Position numbers and translations under genes: made by a program
Part shown: positions 25,823 to 34,118 of the stretch, one piece after another
Position numbering within the stretch: position 1 is the stretch's first letter
Layout: each line of letters starts with the position of its first letter
From: Clostridium_AD sp051278035
Lineage (GTDB): Bacteria > Bacillota > Clostridia > Clostridiales > Clostridiaceae
DNA: 64,000 nt
Reading direction: 5' to 3'
Assembly (NCBI RefSeq): GCF_051278035.1
Contig: NZ_JBNMNU010000002.1
Span: forward strand, 31,865-95,864
The notes under the pieces: generated by a model
What the model was told of the DNA's origin: nothing
Seen by the model: only the letters and a program-made list of their open reading frames with translations
Database searches by the model: none

Positions 25823-27607
25823 ATGGAAAGATTCTTGAACTTAAAGAAATTATTTGCTGTAAAAAGACTCCCAAACTTAAAGAAGCTTTTTATTATGAAA
25901 AAATTCTTAAACTTAAAGGTTAGAAGTAAGTTAATTATATGTTTTATAGCTATATCATTGTATATAAGTATGGTAGGCATATCTAGTTATAACAGTATGA
26001 AGGCTATTAATAAGGGCAATGATTATATTTATAATAACAATTTAGTATCTATTCAAACTCTCGCTCAGATTCAAAAAAATGTTATTAGTATCAAAGGCGA
26101 CCTCGAGGTAATATTATTGAAAAAGAATCCTACGGTGACTCAGGTTAAAATAGATAAAGTCAGTTCTTTAGTAGATGAGAATAATAAGCTTTTACTAAAA
26201 TATAATAAAGTTAATATTATGAGTGTGCAAGATAAAAATAATAAAAAGTTAAATTCTACAAATGCTACTAATGATAAATTAATTAAAGATTTACAAGATT
26301 TAATAAGTGGAAATAAATTTGATGAATCAGATGATTTGTTTCAAACATTTAATGCAGTATCAAGTGGCTTAGACAATGACCTTCAAAATTTAATAATAAC
26401 TCACAAGGAAAGTGCTAGAATAACAAATTTAACTAATAGAAATTTATTCATGAAGTCCTCTATAATTATACTATTAGTAACGGTAAGTGGATTTATTATA
26501 GCTATTTTACTTGGTATTTTAATTAGTGGCTTTATAGCAAAAGGTCTGAATAAAAGTGTAGATTTTGCTGAAAGCTTAAGTATGGGTGACCTATCAAAAG
26601 CTATAGACATAGACTTAAACGATGAAATAGGAATATTATCAAAAGCGTTAAACAAAGCATCTCAAAATACTAAAAAATTAGTAGTAAGTATAATAGAGCA
26701 AGTGGATAAAGTGAATACTGATAACCATAATATTTATCAAAGTACAGAGGAAATATCAGCTGATATTCAATCTGTACACGAAGCAACCTATAAAATTAAT
26801 TCTGACATAAATAATATTAACGCAGGAGTTAATATTATAAGCGATTTGTCTCGACAAATGATTTCGTCAATTGGAGTTATATCAGATAAGGCCATAGTTA
26901 CAAGTGGAATTTCTAAAGAAATAAAAGAGAGAGCCACAAAAGTTAAAAATAACGCATTAGAATCAAAGAAGATGGTAAGTTCTATTTATATTGAAAAGCA
27001 AGCAAAAATTCTAGAAGCAATAGAAAACGGTAAAGTAGTTAAAGAAATAAAAGTAATGTCGGATCTAATCGATAATATTTCTAAACAAACAAAATTGTTA
27101 TCATTAAATGCTGCAATAGAAGCAGCCAGAGCAGGGAATCAGGGAAAAGGTTTTGCAGTAGTAGCTGATGAGATTGGAAAGTTAGCATTATTATCAACAG
27201 GTGTAGTATCAGATATTAAAAATATGGTTAATTTAGTAGAGGAAGCATTTTCTTATATTGCTGAGAGTTCTAGTGAAATATTAGAACTTATTGATAATAA
27301 AATCAGCAAGGATTATGATTTGATGCTGAATATGGGGAATGATTACCAAAAGGATTCTGAATATATGGATACATTTTCTGATTATCTGGTACATAATACT
27401 TCAGATATGAAAAATACTATCGATAAAACAAATATGTCAATTAACTCAGTATTAACATTGCTTTTAGACGTTGGTGGAAGTTCTAATGAAATAGCTGCTA
27501 GTGTAAGTGAAACTTCAAAAGCTATGGATTACATTGTAGAAGGATGCCAGGATGGAGCAAACAAAGGCGAGGATTTACGTCAATTGGTCCAACAATTTAA
27601 AATTTAA
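25823..27607 (+). CDS. Methyl-accepting chemotaxis protein inside the pst operon
   Basis: 594-residue chemoreceptor. Membrane spans at about residues 38-58 and 210-235 enclose a four-helix-bundle-type sensor; HAMP follows and the signalling tip is LLSLNAAIEAARAGNQGKGF...VADEIGKLA. ATG 25823 follows AAGGGG. The N-terminus has three imperfect copies of an FLNLKK-type unit before the usual NLKVRSKL start. It lies between pstA and pstB, 39 nt after pstA, so it should be made under phosphate limitation. Confidence 0.9.
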   Translation: MERFLNLKKLFAVKRLPNLKKLFIMKKFLNLKVRSKLIICFIAISLYISMVGISSYNSMKAINKGNDYIYNNNLVSIQTLAQIQKNVISIKGDLEVILLKKNPTVTQVKIDKVSSLVDENNKLLLKYNKVNIMSVQDKNNKKLNSTNATNDKLIKDLQDLISGNKFDESDDLFQTFNAVSSGLDNDLQNLIITHKESARITNLTNRNLFMKSSIIILLVTVSGFIIAILLGILISGFIAKGLNKSVDFAESLSMGDLSKAIDIDLNDEIGILSKALNKASQNTKKLVVSIIEQVDKVNTDNHNIYQSTEEISADIQSVHEATYKINSDINNINAGVNIISDLSRQMISSIGVISDKAIVTSGISKEIKERATKVKNNALESKKMVSSIYIEKQAKILEAIENGKVVKEIKVMSDLIDNISKQTKLLSLNAAIEAARAGNQGKGFAVVADEIGKLALLSTGVVSDIKNMVNLVEEAFSYIAESSSEILELIDNKISKDYDLMLNMGNDYQKDSEYMDTFSDYLVHNTSDMKNTIDKTNMSINSVLTLLLDVGGSSNEIAASVSETSKAMDYIVEGCQDGANKGEDLRQLVQQFKI

Positions 27608-27657
27608 ACTTTCATGATATGTACGTATATTTTAGGAATGAAATAGGAGGAAACTAC

Positions 27658-28407
27658 ATGGGTATTATTCAAACTAAAAACATTAATTTATTTTATGGTG
27701 AATCTCAAGCATTAAAAAATATTAATCTAGATATAAATAAAAATGAGGTTACTGCACTTATTGGGCCTTCAGGCTGTGGTAAGTCTACATTCTTAAGAAC
27801 TTTAAACAGAATGAATGACTTAATAGATAATGTAAAAATAGAAGGCCAAGTTATTTATGAAGGTAAGAATATATATGATGAGTGCAATATAATAGAACTT
27901 AGGAAAAAAATAGGAATGGTTTTTCAAAAACCTAATCCATTTCCTATGTCTATATTTGACAACATAGCTTACGGTCCTAAAATACATGGCGTTAAGAATA
28001 AAGCGCAATTAGCGGAAATCGTCGAAAAGAGTCTTAAGGGAGCGGCAGTATGGGATGAAGTTAAAGATAGGTTAAAAACAAGTGCAATGGGACTATCAGG
28101 TGGGCAACAACAGAGAATATGTATAGCTAGAGTTCTCGCTGTAGAACCAGAAATTATTTTAATGGATGAGCCTACTTCCTCACTTGACCCAATATCTACA
28201 GCTAAAGTTGAGGAACTCATGGATGTACTAAAAGTGAATTACACAGTTGTTATAGTTACTCACAACATGCAACAAGCGGGCAGGATATCAGATAAGACTG
28301 CATTCTTTCTCAATGGTGAAGTTATCGAATTTGGAAAAACTGAAGAGATTTTCCATAAACCACAGGATAAGAGAACAGAAGATTACATTACAGGAAGATT
28401 CGGCTAA
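27658..28407 (+). CDS. pstB: Phosphate ABC transporter ATP-binding protein PstB
   Basis: 249-residue ATPase. Walker A GPSGCGKST, signature LSGGQQQR and Walker B IILMDEPTSSLDP are intact, and the PstB-specific MVFQKPNPFPMSIFDN segment is present. ATG 27658 is 7 nt after AGGAGG; upstream in-frame starts lack a ribosome site. Confidence 0.96.
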   Translation: MGIIQTKNINLFYGESQALKNINLDINKNEVTALIGPSGCGKSTFLRTLNRMNDLIDNVKIEGQVIYEGKNIYDECNIIELRKKIGMVFQKPNPFPMSIFDNIAYGPKIHGVKNKAQLAEIVEKSLKGAAVWDEVKDRLKTSAMGLSGGQQQRICIARVLAVEPEIILMDEPTSSLDPISTAKVEELMDVLKVNYTVVIVTHNMQQAGRISDKTAFFLNGEVIEFGKTEEIFHKPQDKRTEDYITGRFG

Positions 28408-28433
28408 TAATTAGTTAAGGGAGTGAATAAAAT

Positions 28434-29090
28434 ATGACAAGAGCATCTTTTGATTTAGGACTTGAGCAAATCCATAATGACATATTAACTATGGGAAGTA
28501 TTGTAGAAAAGCAAATATTTAAGTGCATAGAGGCATTAGTAAATCAAGATTGTGATTTGGCAGAAAAGGTAATTAAGGATGATGACTTAGTGGACAATCT
28601 TCAAAAGGTAATAGAAGATAAGTGCGTTAAATTAATAGCAACGCAGCAGCCTTTGGCAAGTGATTTAAGAACCATATTTACTTCAACCAAGATAGTAACA
28701 GATTTAGAAAGGATAGCAGACCATGCCGTTGATATATCTAAAATAGCCATAACACTTAAAGGGCAAACCTATGTAAAGCAGCTTGTGCATATTCCACAAA
28801 TGGCTGATATAGCAAAGGAAATGATTAAATTCTCTATTGACGCTTATATTGAGGCGGATATCGAAAAAGCATACAGTACTTGCAAAATGGATGATAGAAT
28901 GGACACTCTATATAAGGAAGTTTTCAATGAGTTACTTCTACTAATGTCAGAGGATGCCACTACAGTAAATCAAGGCAGTCAATTATTATTTGTATGTAAG
29001 TTCTTAGAAAGAGTTGCAGACCATACAACAAATATTTGTGAGTGGACTGTTTATTTAGTAACTGGGGAGCAGATAGATTTGAATGATTAG
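28434..29090 (+). CDS. phoU: Phosphate-signalling regulator PhoU
   Basis: 218 residues forming two PhoU three-helix repeats; conserved E/D-metal motifs appear as TDLERIADHAVDI and KFLERVADHTTNI. PhoU links Pst activity to the PhoR/PhoP two-component system. It ends the operon and a strong terminator follows. No phoR/phoP pair is in the window. Confidence 0.96.
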   Translation: MTRASFDLGLEQIHNDILTMGSIVEKQIFKCIEALVNQDCDLAEKVIKDDDLVDNLQKVIEDKCVKLIATQQPLASDLRTIFTSTKIVTDLERIADHAVDISKIAITLKGQTYVKQLVHIPQMADIAKEMIKFSIDAYIEADIEKAYSTCKMDDRMDTLYKEVFNELLLLMSEDATTVNQGSQLLFVCKFLERVADHTTNICEWTVYLVTGEQIDLND

Positions 29091-29103
29091 GTAATGAAAT
29101 AGA

Positions 29104-29150
29104 TATGGGATGTATATAAATTAGTTATATACATCCCATACTTATTAGTA
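29104..29150 (+). terminator. Terminator of the pst-phoU operon
   Basis: A 15-bp perfect stem (29104-29118 with 29126-29140) followed by CTTATTAGTATTTT. Confidence 0.75.
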
Positions 29151-29172
29151 TTTTAAGCTATGTATTTGATTT

Positions 29173-29226
29173 TTAACACAAAGATAAAATAATCTTAACG
29201 CAGTATTAATAATCCTATAATATAAT
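29173..29226 (+). promoter_or_regulatory. Pho-box promoter of the HAD nucleotidase gene
   Basis: Hexamers TTAACA (29173), ATAAAA (29184), TTAACG (29195), TTAATA (29206) at 11-bp steps; TATAAT starts at 29221, 15 nt after the last box. The geometry is identical to the pst promoter. Confidence 0.8.
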
Positions 29227-29247
29227 ATATTATAGGGAGGTGAAAAA

Positions 29248-29826
29248 ATGAAAAATTTAAATATATGCATTGATATCGATGGAACAATTACAGACGCATA
29301 TTTTTGGCTAGAGGAAGCAAACAAGTATTTCAATAAAAGTGTTACCGTGGATCAGGTTACAGAATACTTTATCCATAAAGTTATGAATGTAGAAAAATTA
29401 GAATATGAAAAATTTTATAAAAAAAACAAATTCAAAATCCATTCAAAACAGGAACTAAGGGAGGATGTTAAGATATCCTTAAAAAAACTTAGTATGCTTC
29501 ATAATGTATATTTTGTTACAGCTAGGGACAAATCACTTACTATGCTAACTCATTCATACCTTAAGAAAAATGATTTATATTACGATGATTTATTTGTTTT
29601 AGGTAGTCATTACAAAGTTGAAAAAGCAAAAGAGTTAAATTGCAACATCTTTATTGAGGATAGTTATGACAATGCAATGCAACTTTCAAAAGCAGGATTT
29701 AAAGTTCTCCTTATGGATACTAATTATAACAGGGGTAAATTAAATGAGAATATAATTCGCGTTTATAATTGGAAAGAAATATATGAAAAAATAAATAAAC
29801 TGTTGTTACATAATAAAGCTATGTAA
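29248..29826 (+). CDS. HAD-superfamily 5'-nucleotidase-like phosphatase (NT5C/YqfW type)
   Basis: 192-residue HAD phosphatase. Motif I is DIDGTITDA (residues 8-16, nucleophile and acid Asp), motif II FVTARD and motif IV IEDSYDNA. It resembles the deoxy(pyrimidine) 5'-nucleotidase C and YqfW proteins. ATG follows GGAGGTG. The Pho-box promoter implies phosphate salvage from nucleotides under starvation. It has no signal peptide, so it acts in the cytoplasm. Confidence 0.83.
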   Translation: MKNLNICIDIDGTITDAYFWLEEANKYFNKSVTVDQVTEYFIHKVMNVEKLEYEKFYKKNKFKIHSKQELREDVKISLKKLSMLHNVYFVTARDKSLTMLTHSYLKKNDLYYDDLFVLGSHYKVEKAKELNCNIFIEDSYDNAMQLSKAGFKVLLMDTNYNRGKLNENIIRVYNWKEIYEKINKLLLHNKAM

Positions 29827-29866
29827 TGGCAGTTTATTTATTTTAGAGGTTGAATATTACAAAAAT

Positions 29867-29920
29867 ATAACAATAACTTAACCTAAACTAAGTCAAAATT
29901 TAATTTTTGGGGAGTATTAT
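29867..29920 (+). promoter_or_regulatory. Pho-box promoter of the phospholipase C-like pseudogene
   Basis: Hexamers ATAACA (29867), TTAACC (29878), TAAGTC (29889), TTAATT (29900) at 11-bp steps; TATTAT starts at 29915, again 15 nt after the last box. Individual boxes are weaker than at pst. Confidence 0.65.
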
Positions 29921-29945
29921 AAAAATATAGGGGAGGTGTATTATA

Positions 29946-30347
29946 GTGATAGTAGATACTCATTTCTGATATTCTTTTTAAATACCTATCAAATAATATT
30001 GGGTTTAAACTTAACAGAGTAGCCTTTGCATATATCACAGAGTGGGTAATGAAAAAAAAGGGGCTTTTGAACACCTGTATTATGAGATAACTCTTCACAT
30101 AAGATTTATAATGCTACTTACAAGAGGGAAACTAAGGCTTAATAATGATGATATGCTTTACGATAATGTAGAGGGAATATTTCTGAATTTACAAGAAAGG
30201 TACAATACAGAGGGAGAGAGCTTAGAAAGGGATATTAACTATGCATTATTTGCAGCAACACAAATTTCAAAGTTAATAGTTTATTCAAGTCAATTGTATT
30301 TTGGGCAAAATACAGAACAAATTATTGAAAAGTATATATTAAGATAA
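29946..30347 (+). pseudogene. Degraded zinc-dependent phospholipase C-like gene
   Basis: GTG 29946 lies behind GGGGAGGTG and reads MIVDTHF before TGA. The adjacent frame continues SDILFKYLSNNIGFKLN-RVAFAY, resembling the N-terminus of clostridial zinc-dependent phospholipase C-like proteins, where GNIKPD would come next. That core is missing; the frame passes to EWVMKKK and, if one A is restored in the A8 run at 30051-30058, continues as GAFEHLYYEITLHIRF to the stop at 30347. So there are two frame lesions and one internal deletion. A 101-residue remnant could start at GTG 30042 but has no ribosome site. Family assignment is from remembered pattern. Confidence 0.6.
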
Positions 30348-30408
30348 ATTAATCTCTAACTGTGCAAAACTATGCTAAAAACACTTAACAGGTAATATTT
30401 GAAATAAA

Positions 30409-30451
30409 AAAACTGCTATTACACAACTAAAAGGTGTGCGATAACAGTTTT
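30409..30451. terminator. Hairpin terminator between convergent genes
   Basis: AAAACTGCTATTACACA (30409-30425) pairs imperfectly with 30435-30451. It resembles the hairpin at 34076-34116 in sequence as well as structure. Confidence 0.6.
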
Positions 30452-30465
30452 AGATTTGTCTATAT

Positions 30466-30861
30466 TTAAAAACTTCCACACATACTTGTGTATTTTGAAT
30501 GTTTACGATTTGTTATTGGATTTGAGAACCTATGGTTTTTACTTTTTAGAGTCAATAAATAATCTTTGAACATATATTTTACTTCGTTTGTAAATTGTTT
30601 GTCCATTTTAATCTGTTTGAATTTAAATTCATCTGTAAGGATCAAAAAGCTGTCTAATTCACTTTGTAAAATTTCAACATAAAATGCATTTCGGTTTTCA
30701 CCATCCATAATTAGTAATGGGTTTAATTGGCTTTCATTCACAACAGCTTTAAATTTGTATAGGATCTTTTTGTTCTTGCTTAAAAAGTGTCCGTAATTAA
30801 TATAATTAGGATTGTCATCTTCAGGAAAAATTATTTTATATATAGTTTCTTCTTTGGTCAT
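30466..30861 (-). CDS. Hypothetical 131-residue protein
   Basis: Not recognised. ATG 30861 is preferred because AGGTG lies 9 nt upstream; ATG 30867 and GTG 30873 are alternatives. The protein is charged, soluble and mixed alpha/beta (IYKIIFPEDDNPNYINYG near the start, ILQSELDSFLILTDEF in the middle), with a basic C-terminal tail NRKHSKYTSMCGSF. It lies among phosphate-regulated genes and a Pho-like repeat set precedes it on its own strand. Confidence 0.55.
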   Translation of the reverse strand: MTKEETIYKIIFPEDDNPNYINYGHFLSKNKKILYKFKAVVNESQLNPLLIMDGENRNAFYVEILQSELDSFLILTDEFKFKQIKMDKQFTNEVKYMFKDYLLTLKSKNHRFSNPITNRKHSKYTSMCGSF

Positions 30862-30947
30862 TGTCATCCTCACCTTTCTAATTAATATTAGATAAATAAA
30901 AATAAAACTACGCTATTAAAAAATGTATATTTAAAATATATTTCATA

Positions 30948-30995
30948 ATTATACCTTAACATTCCATTGTAAAGAACATGTTAAGGGCTTTTTAA
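30948..30995 (-). promoter_or_regulatory. Possible Pho-box promoter on the minus strand
   Basis: Read on the minus strand, TTAAAA (from 30995), TTAACA (30984), TTTACA (30973) and ATGTTA (30962) step by 11 bp. A consensus TATAAT (30953-30948) starts only 9 nt after the last box, and TATGAA sits at the 15-nt position. The geometry is therefore ambiguous. Confidence 0.4.
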
Positions 30996-31108
30996 GATTC
31001 GGTTATTCTTGTTTGTTAAAAGTCAGAACAACAATGTAAAGAGTAGGTAAATTTTAAGATATTAAGCTATTGCTATGATATAATTTAATTGGATATAAAT
31101 AATTAATA

Positions 31109-31532
31109 GTACCTCTAAAATATGCGGATGAGGCTGCTTTTGAACTAACCCCGATTAATAAAGAACAAGGAATATTTAGAAGAGTAATTTTTGTTAAACC
31201 AGTTGTACCAGCAGGTGATGATATTGGATTTTTACCTGGTACAGAGGAAGAAAAATTGAAACCTTGGATGGGAAGTTTTTATGATTCAGTAGAAAGTTTA
31301 ATGGATATGAAAAGTAATAATAAAAAAAATAACCTTAAAAATAAAAAGAACAAAAAAATTAATCAACATGAGAGGGAGAACACTTTCGGACGCCTTGGTT
31401 ATAGTTGATGAAAAATCCAATGGACTAGTTTATACTATTGAAAAAATGAAGTCTTTTGCAATAACTGGGCATGTTACTTTAGAACAAGTAGAAAGAAGTC
31501 CATTATCTAAATTAGCAGAAAAGTCTATGTAG
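31109..31532 (+). pseudogene. Degraded phoH-family ATPase gene
   Basis: Frame 1 from 31109 reads PLKYADEAAFELTPINKEQ, then VIFVKPVVPAGDDIGFLPG and EEEKLKPWMGSFYDSVE, all typical of PhoH-like NTPases, but the Walker A segment expected between them is absent. From about 31368 the frame shifts and reads MRGRTLSDALVIVDE, then jumps to NGLVYTIEKMKSFAITGHV-TLEQVERSPLSKLAEKSM and a stop at 31532. The 5' PIN region, the P-loop and part of the core are deleted, so this is a true relic. Confidence 0.78.
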
Positions 31533-31622
31533 ATAATATTTAAACTCAAATAGTACGAGGAGGATAGATTTTTAAATTTATCTTCCTTTTAACTTATTTA
31601 TTTTAGAGGGTTAAGTGAAAAT

Positions 31623-31676
31623 TTAACATAAATATATACAAAGCTTAACGCAATATTAACTATACAAATATATAAT
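31623..31676 (+). promoter_or_regulatory. Pho-box promoter of the EAL-CBS-GGDEF gene
   Basis: Hexamers TTAACA (31623), ATATAC (31634), TTAACG (31645), TTAACT (31656) at 11-bp steps; TATAAT starts at 31671, 15 nt after the last box start. Confidence 0.72.
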
Positions 31677-31711
31677 GTACATATATAAAGTATCATTAGG
31701 GGGATATAGTT

Positions 31712-33459
31712 ATGCCAGATGAATTAAGAAAAATTATTTTAGAGAATAACTTAAGAAGTGTTTTTCAACCAATCATTTCACTACAAACGGGAGATGTTAT
31801 AGGGTGCGAAGCATTGACAAGGGGACCTGTGGATAGTAAATATATAAATCCTGAAATACTTTTGAGGAAGCTAAAACGCATAATCTCCTTTGGGATTTAG
31901 AAATTTTATGCAGGTCAAATGCAATAAAGACATTTAGTAGTCATAATTCTGATAAGCTTCTTTTTGTTAATGTAGATCCGGCTGTTTTAAAAGATGAGCA
32001 TTTCATTAAAAGCTTTACTAAAGAGATATTAACAGAAAACGAGATAAGTCCACTGTCGCTTATATTTGAAATTACTGAAAAAACATCAATTGATAATTAT
32101 AAAAACTTTAATGAAGTTATAGACTATTACAAGAATCAAGGATATAAAATAGCTATTGATGATGTTGGAACAGGTTATTCCGGACTTACAACTATAGCAA
32201 ATACAAGACCAAACTATATTAAAATGGATATGAGTTTAATAACAAACGTAACTAGGGATAATTTCAAAAAAGCAATAATTAAATCATTTGTTGAATTTGC
32301 AAATACCACAAACACTAAAATTATTGCTGAAGGTATTGAAGATGTATGTGACCTTTATACTCTCATTGAAATCGGGGTGCATTATGGCCAAGGATTTTTA
32401 ATAAATAGACCAGATGATAATTTATTAGAAACACCTGAGTTAATCAAAAATAAAATTATCGATAAAAATGTAGGTTTAAAAAAACATATATTTAGTTCAA
32501 GTTCAAATGTTAATATAGGAGAAATAGCGAGACAAGATAGTCCGGTTTTAGAGTCAACAACATGTATTGAGATAGACAAAGTGTTTAAAAATAATCCCAA
32601 TATAACAGGTGTCTCAATAGTTAATAGTGACTATATAGCTGTTGGATTAGTAATGAATTCTAATTTCTTTTCTAAAGTTGGAACTCAATTTGGATGGGCA
32701 ATATATATGAAAAGATCTGTACATATAATCATGGATACAAATCCTCTTATTGTTGATTATTATACCCCTTTGGATAAGATATCAAAAATTGTTATATCGA
32801 GAGAAGAGGATAAACAATATGATTATATAATAGTAGAAAAAGATAATAAATATTATGGTGTTGTTACTGTAATTTCATTACTAGAAAAAATAATGGAGTT
32901 TGAAGTGAATGTAGCAAAATATTCTAATCCACTAACAGGATTGCCTGGGAATGTAGTTATAGAAGATTCTATCTGTAAATTAATTGTAGAGAAAAAAGAG
33001 TTTTCTCTTTTATATTTTGATATAAACGATTTTAAAGCTTTTAATGATACATATGGGTTTGAAAATGGAGATAGAATTTTATCATTTATAGCAAGTGCTA
33101 TTCAAAAGCATACTTGTGTATATAAAAATAGTTTTATTGGCCATGTAGGTGGGGATGATTTTGTGGCAATTATACCAGGGCATAATGCATATAAACTTTG
33201 CCGAAATATAATAAATGAATTTGATAGCAATGTTTCAAATTTTTATAATGAGGATGATAAGAAAAAAGGTTATATACAATCAATTAACAGAAATAATAAG
33301 GAGGAAAATTATCCAATAATGAGTATATCTATTGCAATAGTAATGGATAAAAATAAGTCGTACACAAATATATATGAATTAACTGAAGATGCAGCAAAAA
33401 TTAAAAAGAAATGTAAATTAGAATCAAAAAGAATAATGAAAAGTTGTTTTATAGTATAG
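31712..33459 (+). pseudogene. EAL-CBS-GGDEF cyclic-di-GMP protein, single frameshift
   Basis: ATG 31712 behind AGGGGGAT opens an EAL domain (CEALTRG) that stops at 31900. The next frame resumes at once as FEEAKTHNLLWDLEILCRSN and runs to 33459 without another lesion, so one T is missing from the TTTT run at about 31860. Restored, the protein is about 582 residues: EAL (IAIDDVGTGYSG, IIAEGIE), a CBS-like pair (EDKQYDYIIVEKDNKYYGVV) and GGDEF with active-site HVGGDDF. The intact remainder means a recent mutation, an assembly error, or a slippery site. Confidence 0.82.
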
Positions 33460-33530
33460 TATAAAAAATGTATATAATAAAAGTTCATCAAAAGTAAGTA
33501 AAGAAAATCTATATTGAAGAGGTGGAAATA

Positions 33531-34055
33531 ATGAAAACTTTAGTAATATACAAATCAAAAACAGGATTTACGCAGAAATATGCAAAATGGATTGCAGAGG
33601 AGTTGTCTGCGGATATTTTTGATGTTTCAAAGGTTAATACTAATATGATGGCAGCCTATGATACAGTGATTTACGGTGGAGGTTTGTATGCTGTTGGTAT
33701 CAATGGTGTAAAGTTTATAACAAAAAATCTGGATGATATTAAGAATTGTAAAATTGTTGTTTTTGCAACGGGAGCATCACCCTCTACAAAAAAGGTGAAA
33801 AATGAAGTGAGAGATAAAAACTTTACTTCTGAGCAACAGAAATATATACAGTTTTTTTATTTGAGGGGTGGATTCAATTTTAGTAAGCTAAATCCATTTT
33901 ATAAAGTGGTTATGATCTTATTAAAATGGAAAATAAAGATTAAAAAGGAATTAACACCTGATGCAAGAGGTATGCTAGCCAGTTACGATAATCCAGCAGA
34001 TTTTACAAGAAGGGGCAATATAGATAAAATAATTACCTATGTGAAAAGTAATTAA
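33531..34055 (+). CDS. Flavodoxin-domain protein
   Basis: 174 residues with the FMN phosphate loop YKSKTGFTQKYA at the N-terminus and the GGGLYAVGING and FATGASPS loops, matching the flavodoxin-5/HemG-like group. Electron carrier or quinone/protoporphyrinogen oxidoreductase roles are both possible. ATG 33531 follows AGAGGTGG; the GTG at 33522 lies within that site. It ends at a bidirectional terminator. Confidence 0.82.
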   Translation: MKTLVIYKSKTGFTQKYAKWIAEELSADIFDVSKVNTNMMAAYDTVIYGGGLYAVGINGVKFITKNLDDIKNCKIVVFATGASPSTKKVKNEVRDKNFTSEQQKYIQFFYLRGGFNFSKLNPFYKVVMILLKWKIKIKKELTPDARGMLASYDNPADFTRRGNIDKIITYVKSN

Positions 34056-34075
34056 CAGGTGCCGTTTTACAATTA

Positions 34076-34118
34076 AAAACTGTTATTACACAATAAAGAA
34101 GTGTAATAACAGTTTTTT
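34076..34118. terminator. Bidirectional terminator
   Basis: AAAACTGTTATTACAC (34076-34091) pairs with GTGTAATAACAGTTTT (34101-34116), followed by TT. It overlaps the stop of the DeoR-family gene and resembles the hairpin at 30409. Confidence 0.85.

Noticed and set aside
30042..30347. A free-standing 101-residue hypothetical gene.
   Set aside because: No ribosome site precedes the GTG, and the frame joins upstream coding sequence if one A is restored, so a pseudogene remnant is the better reading.
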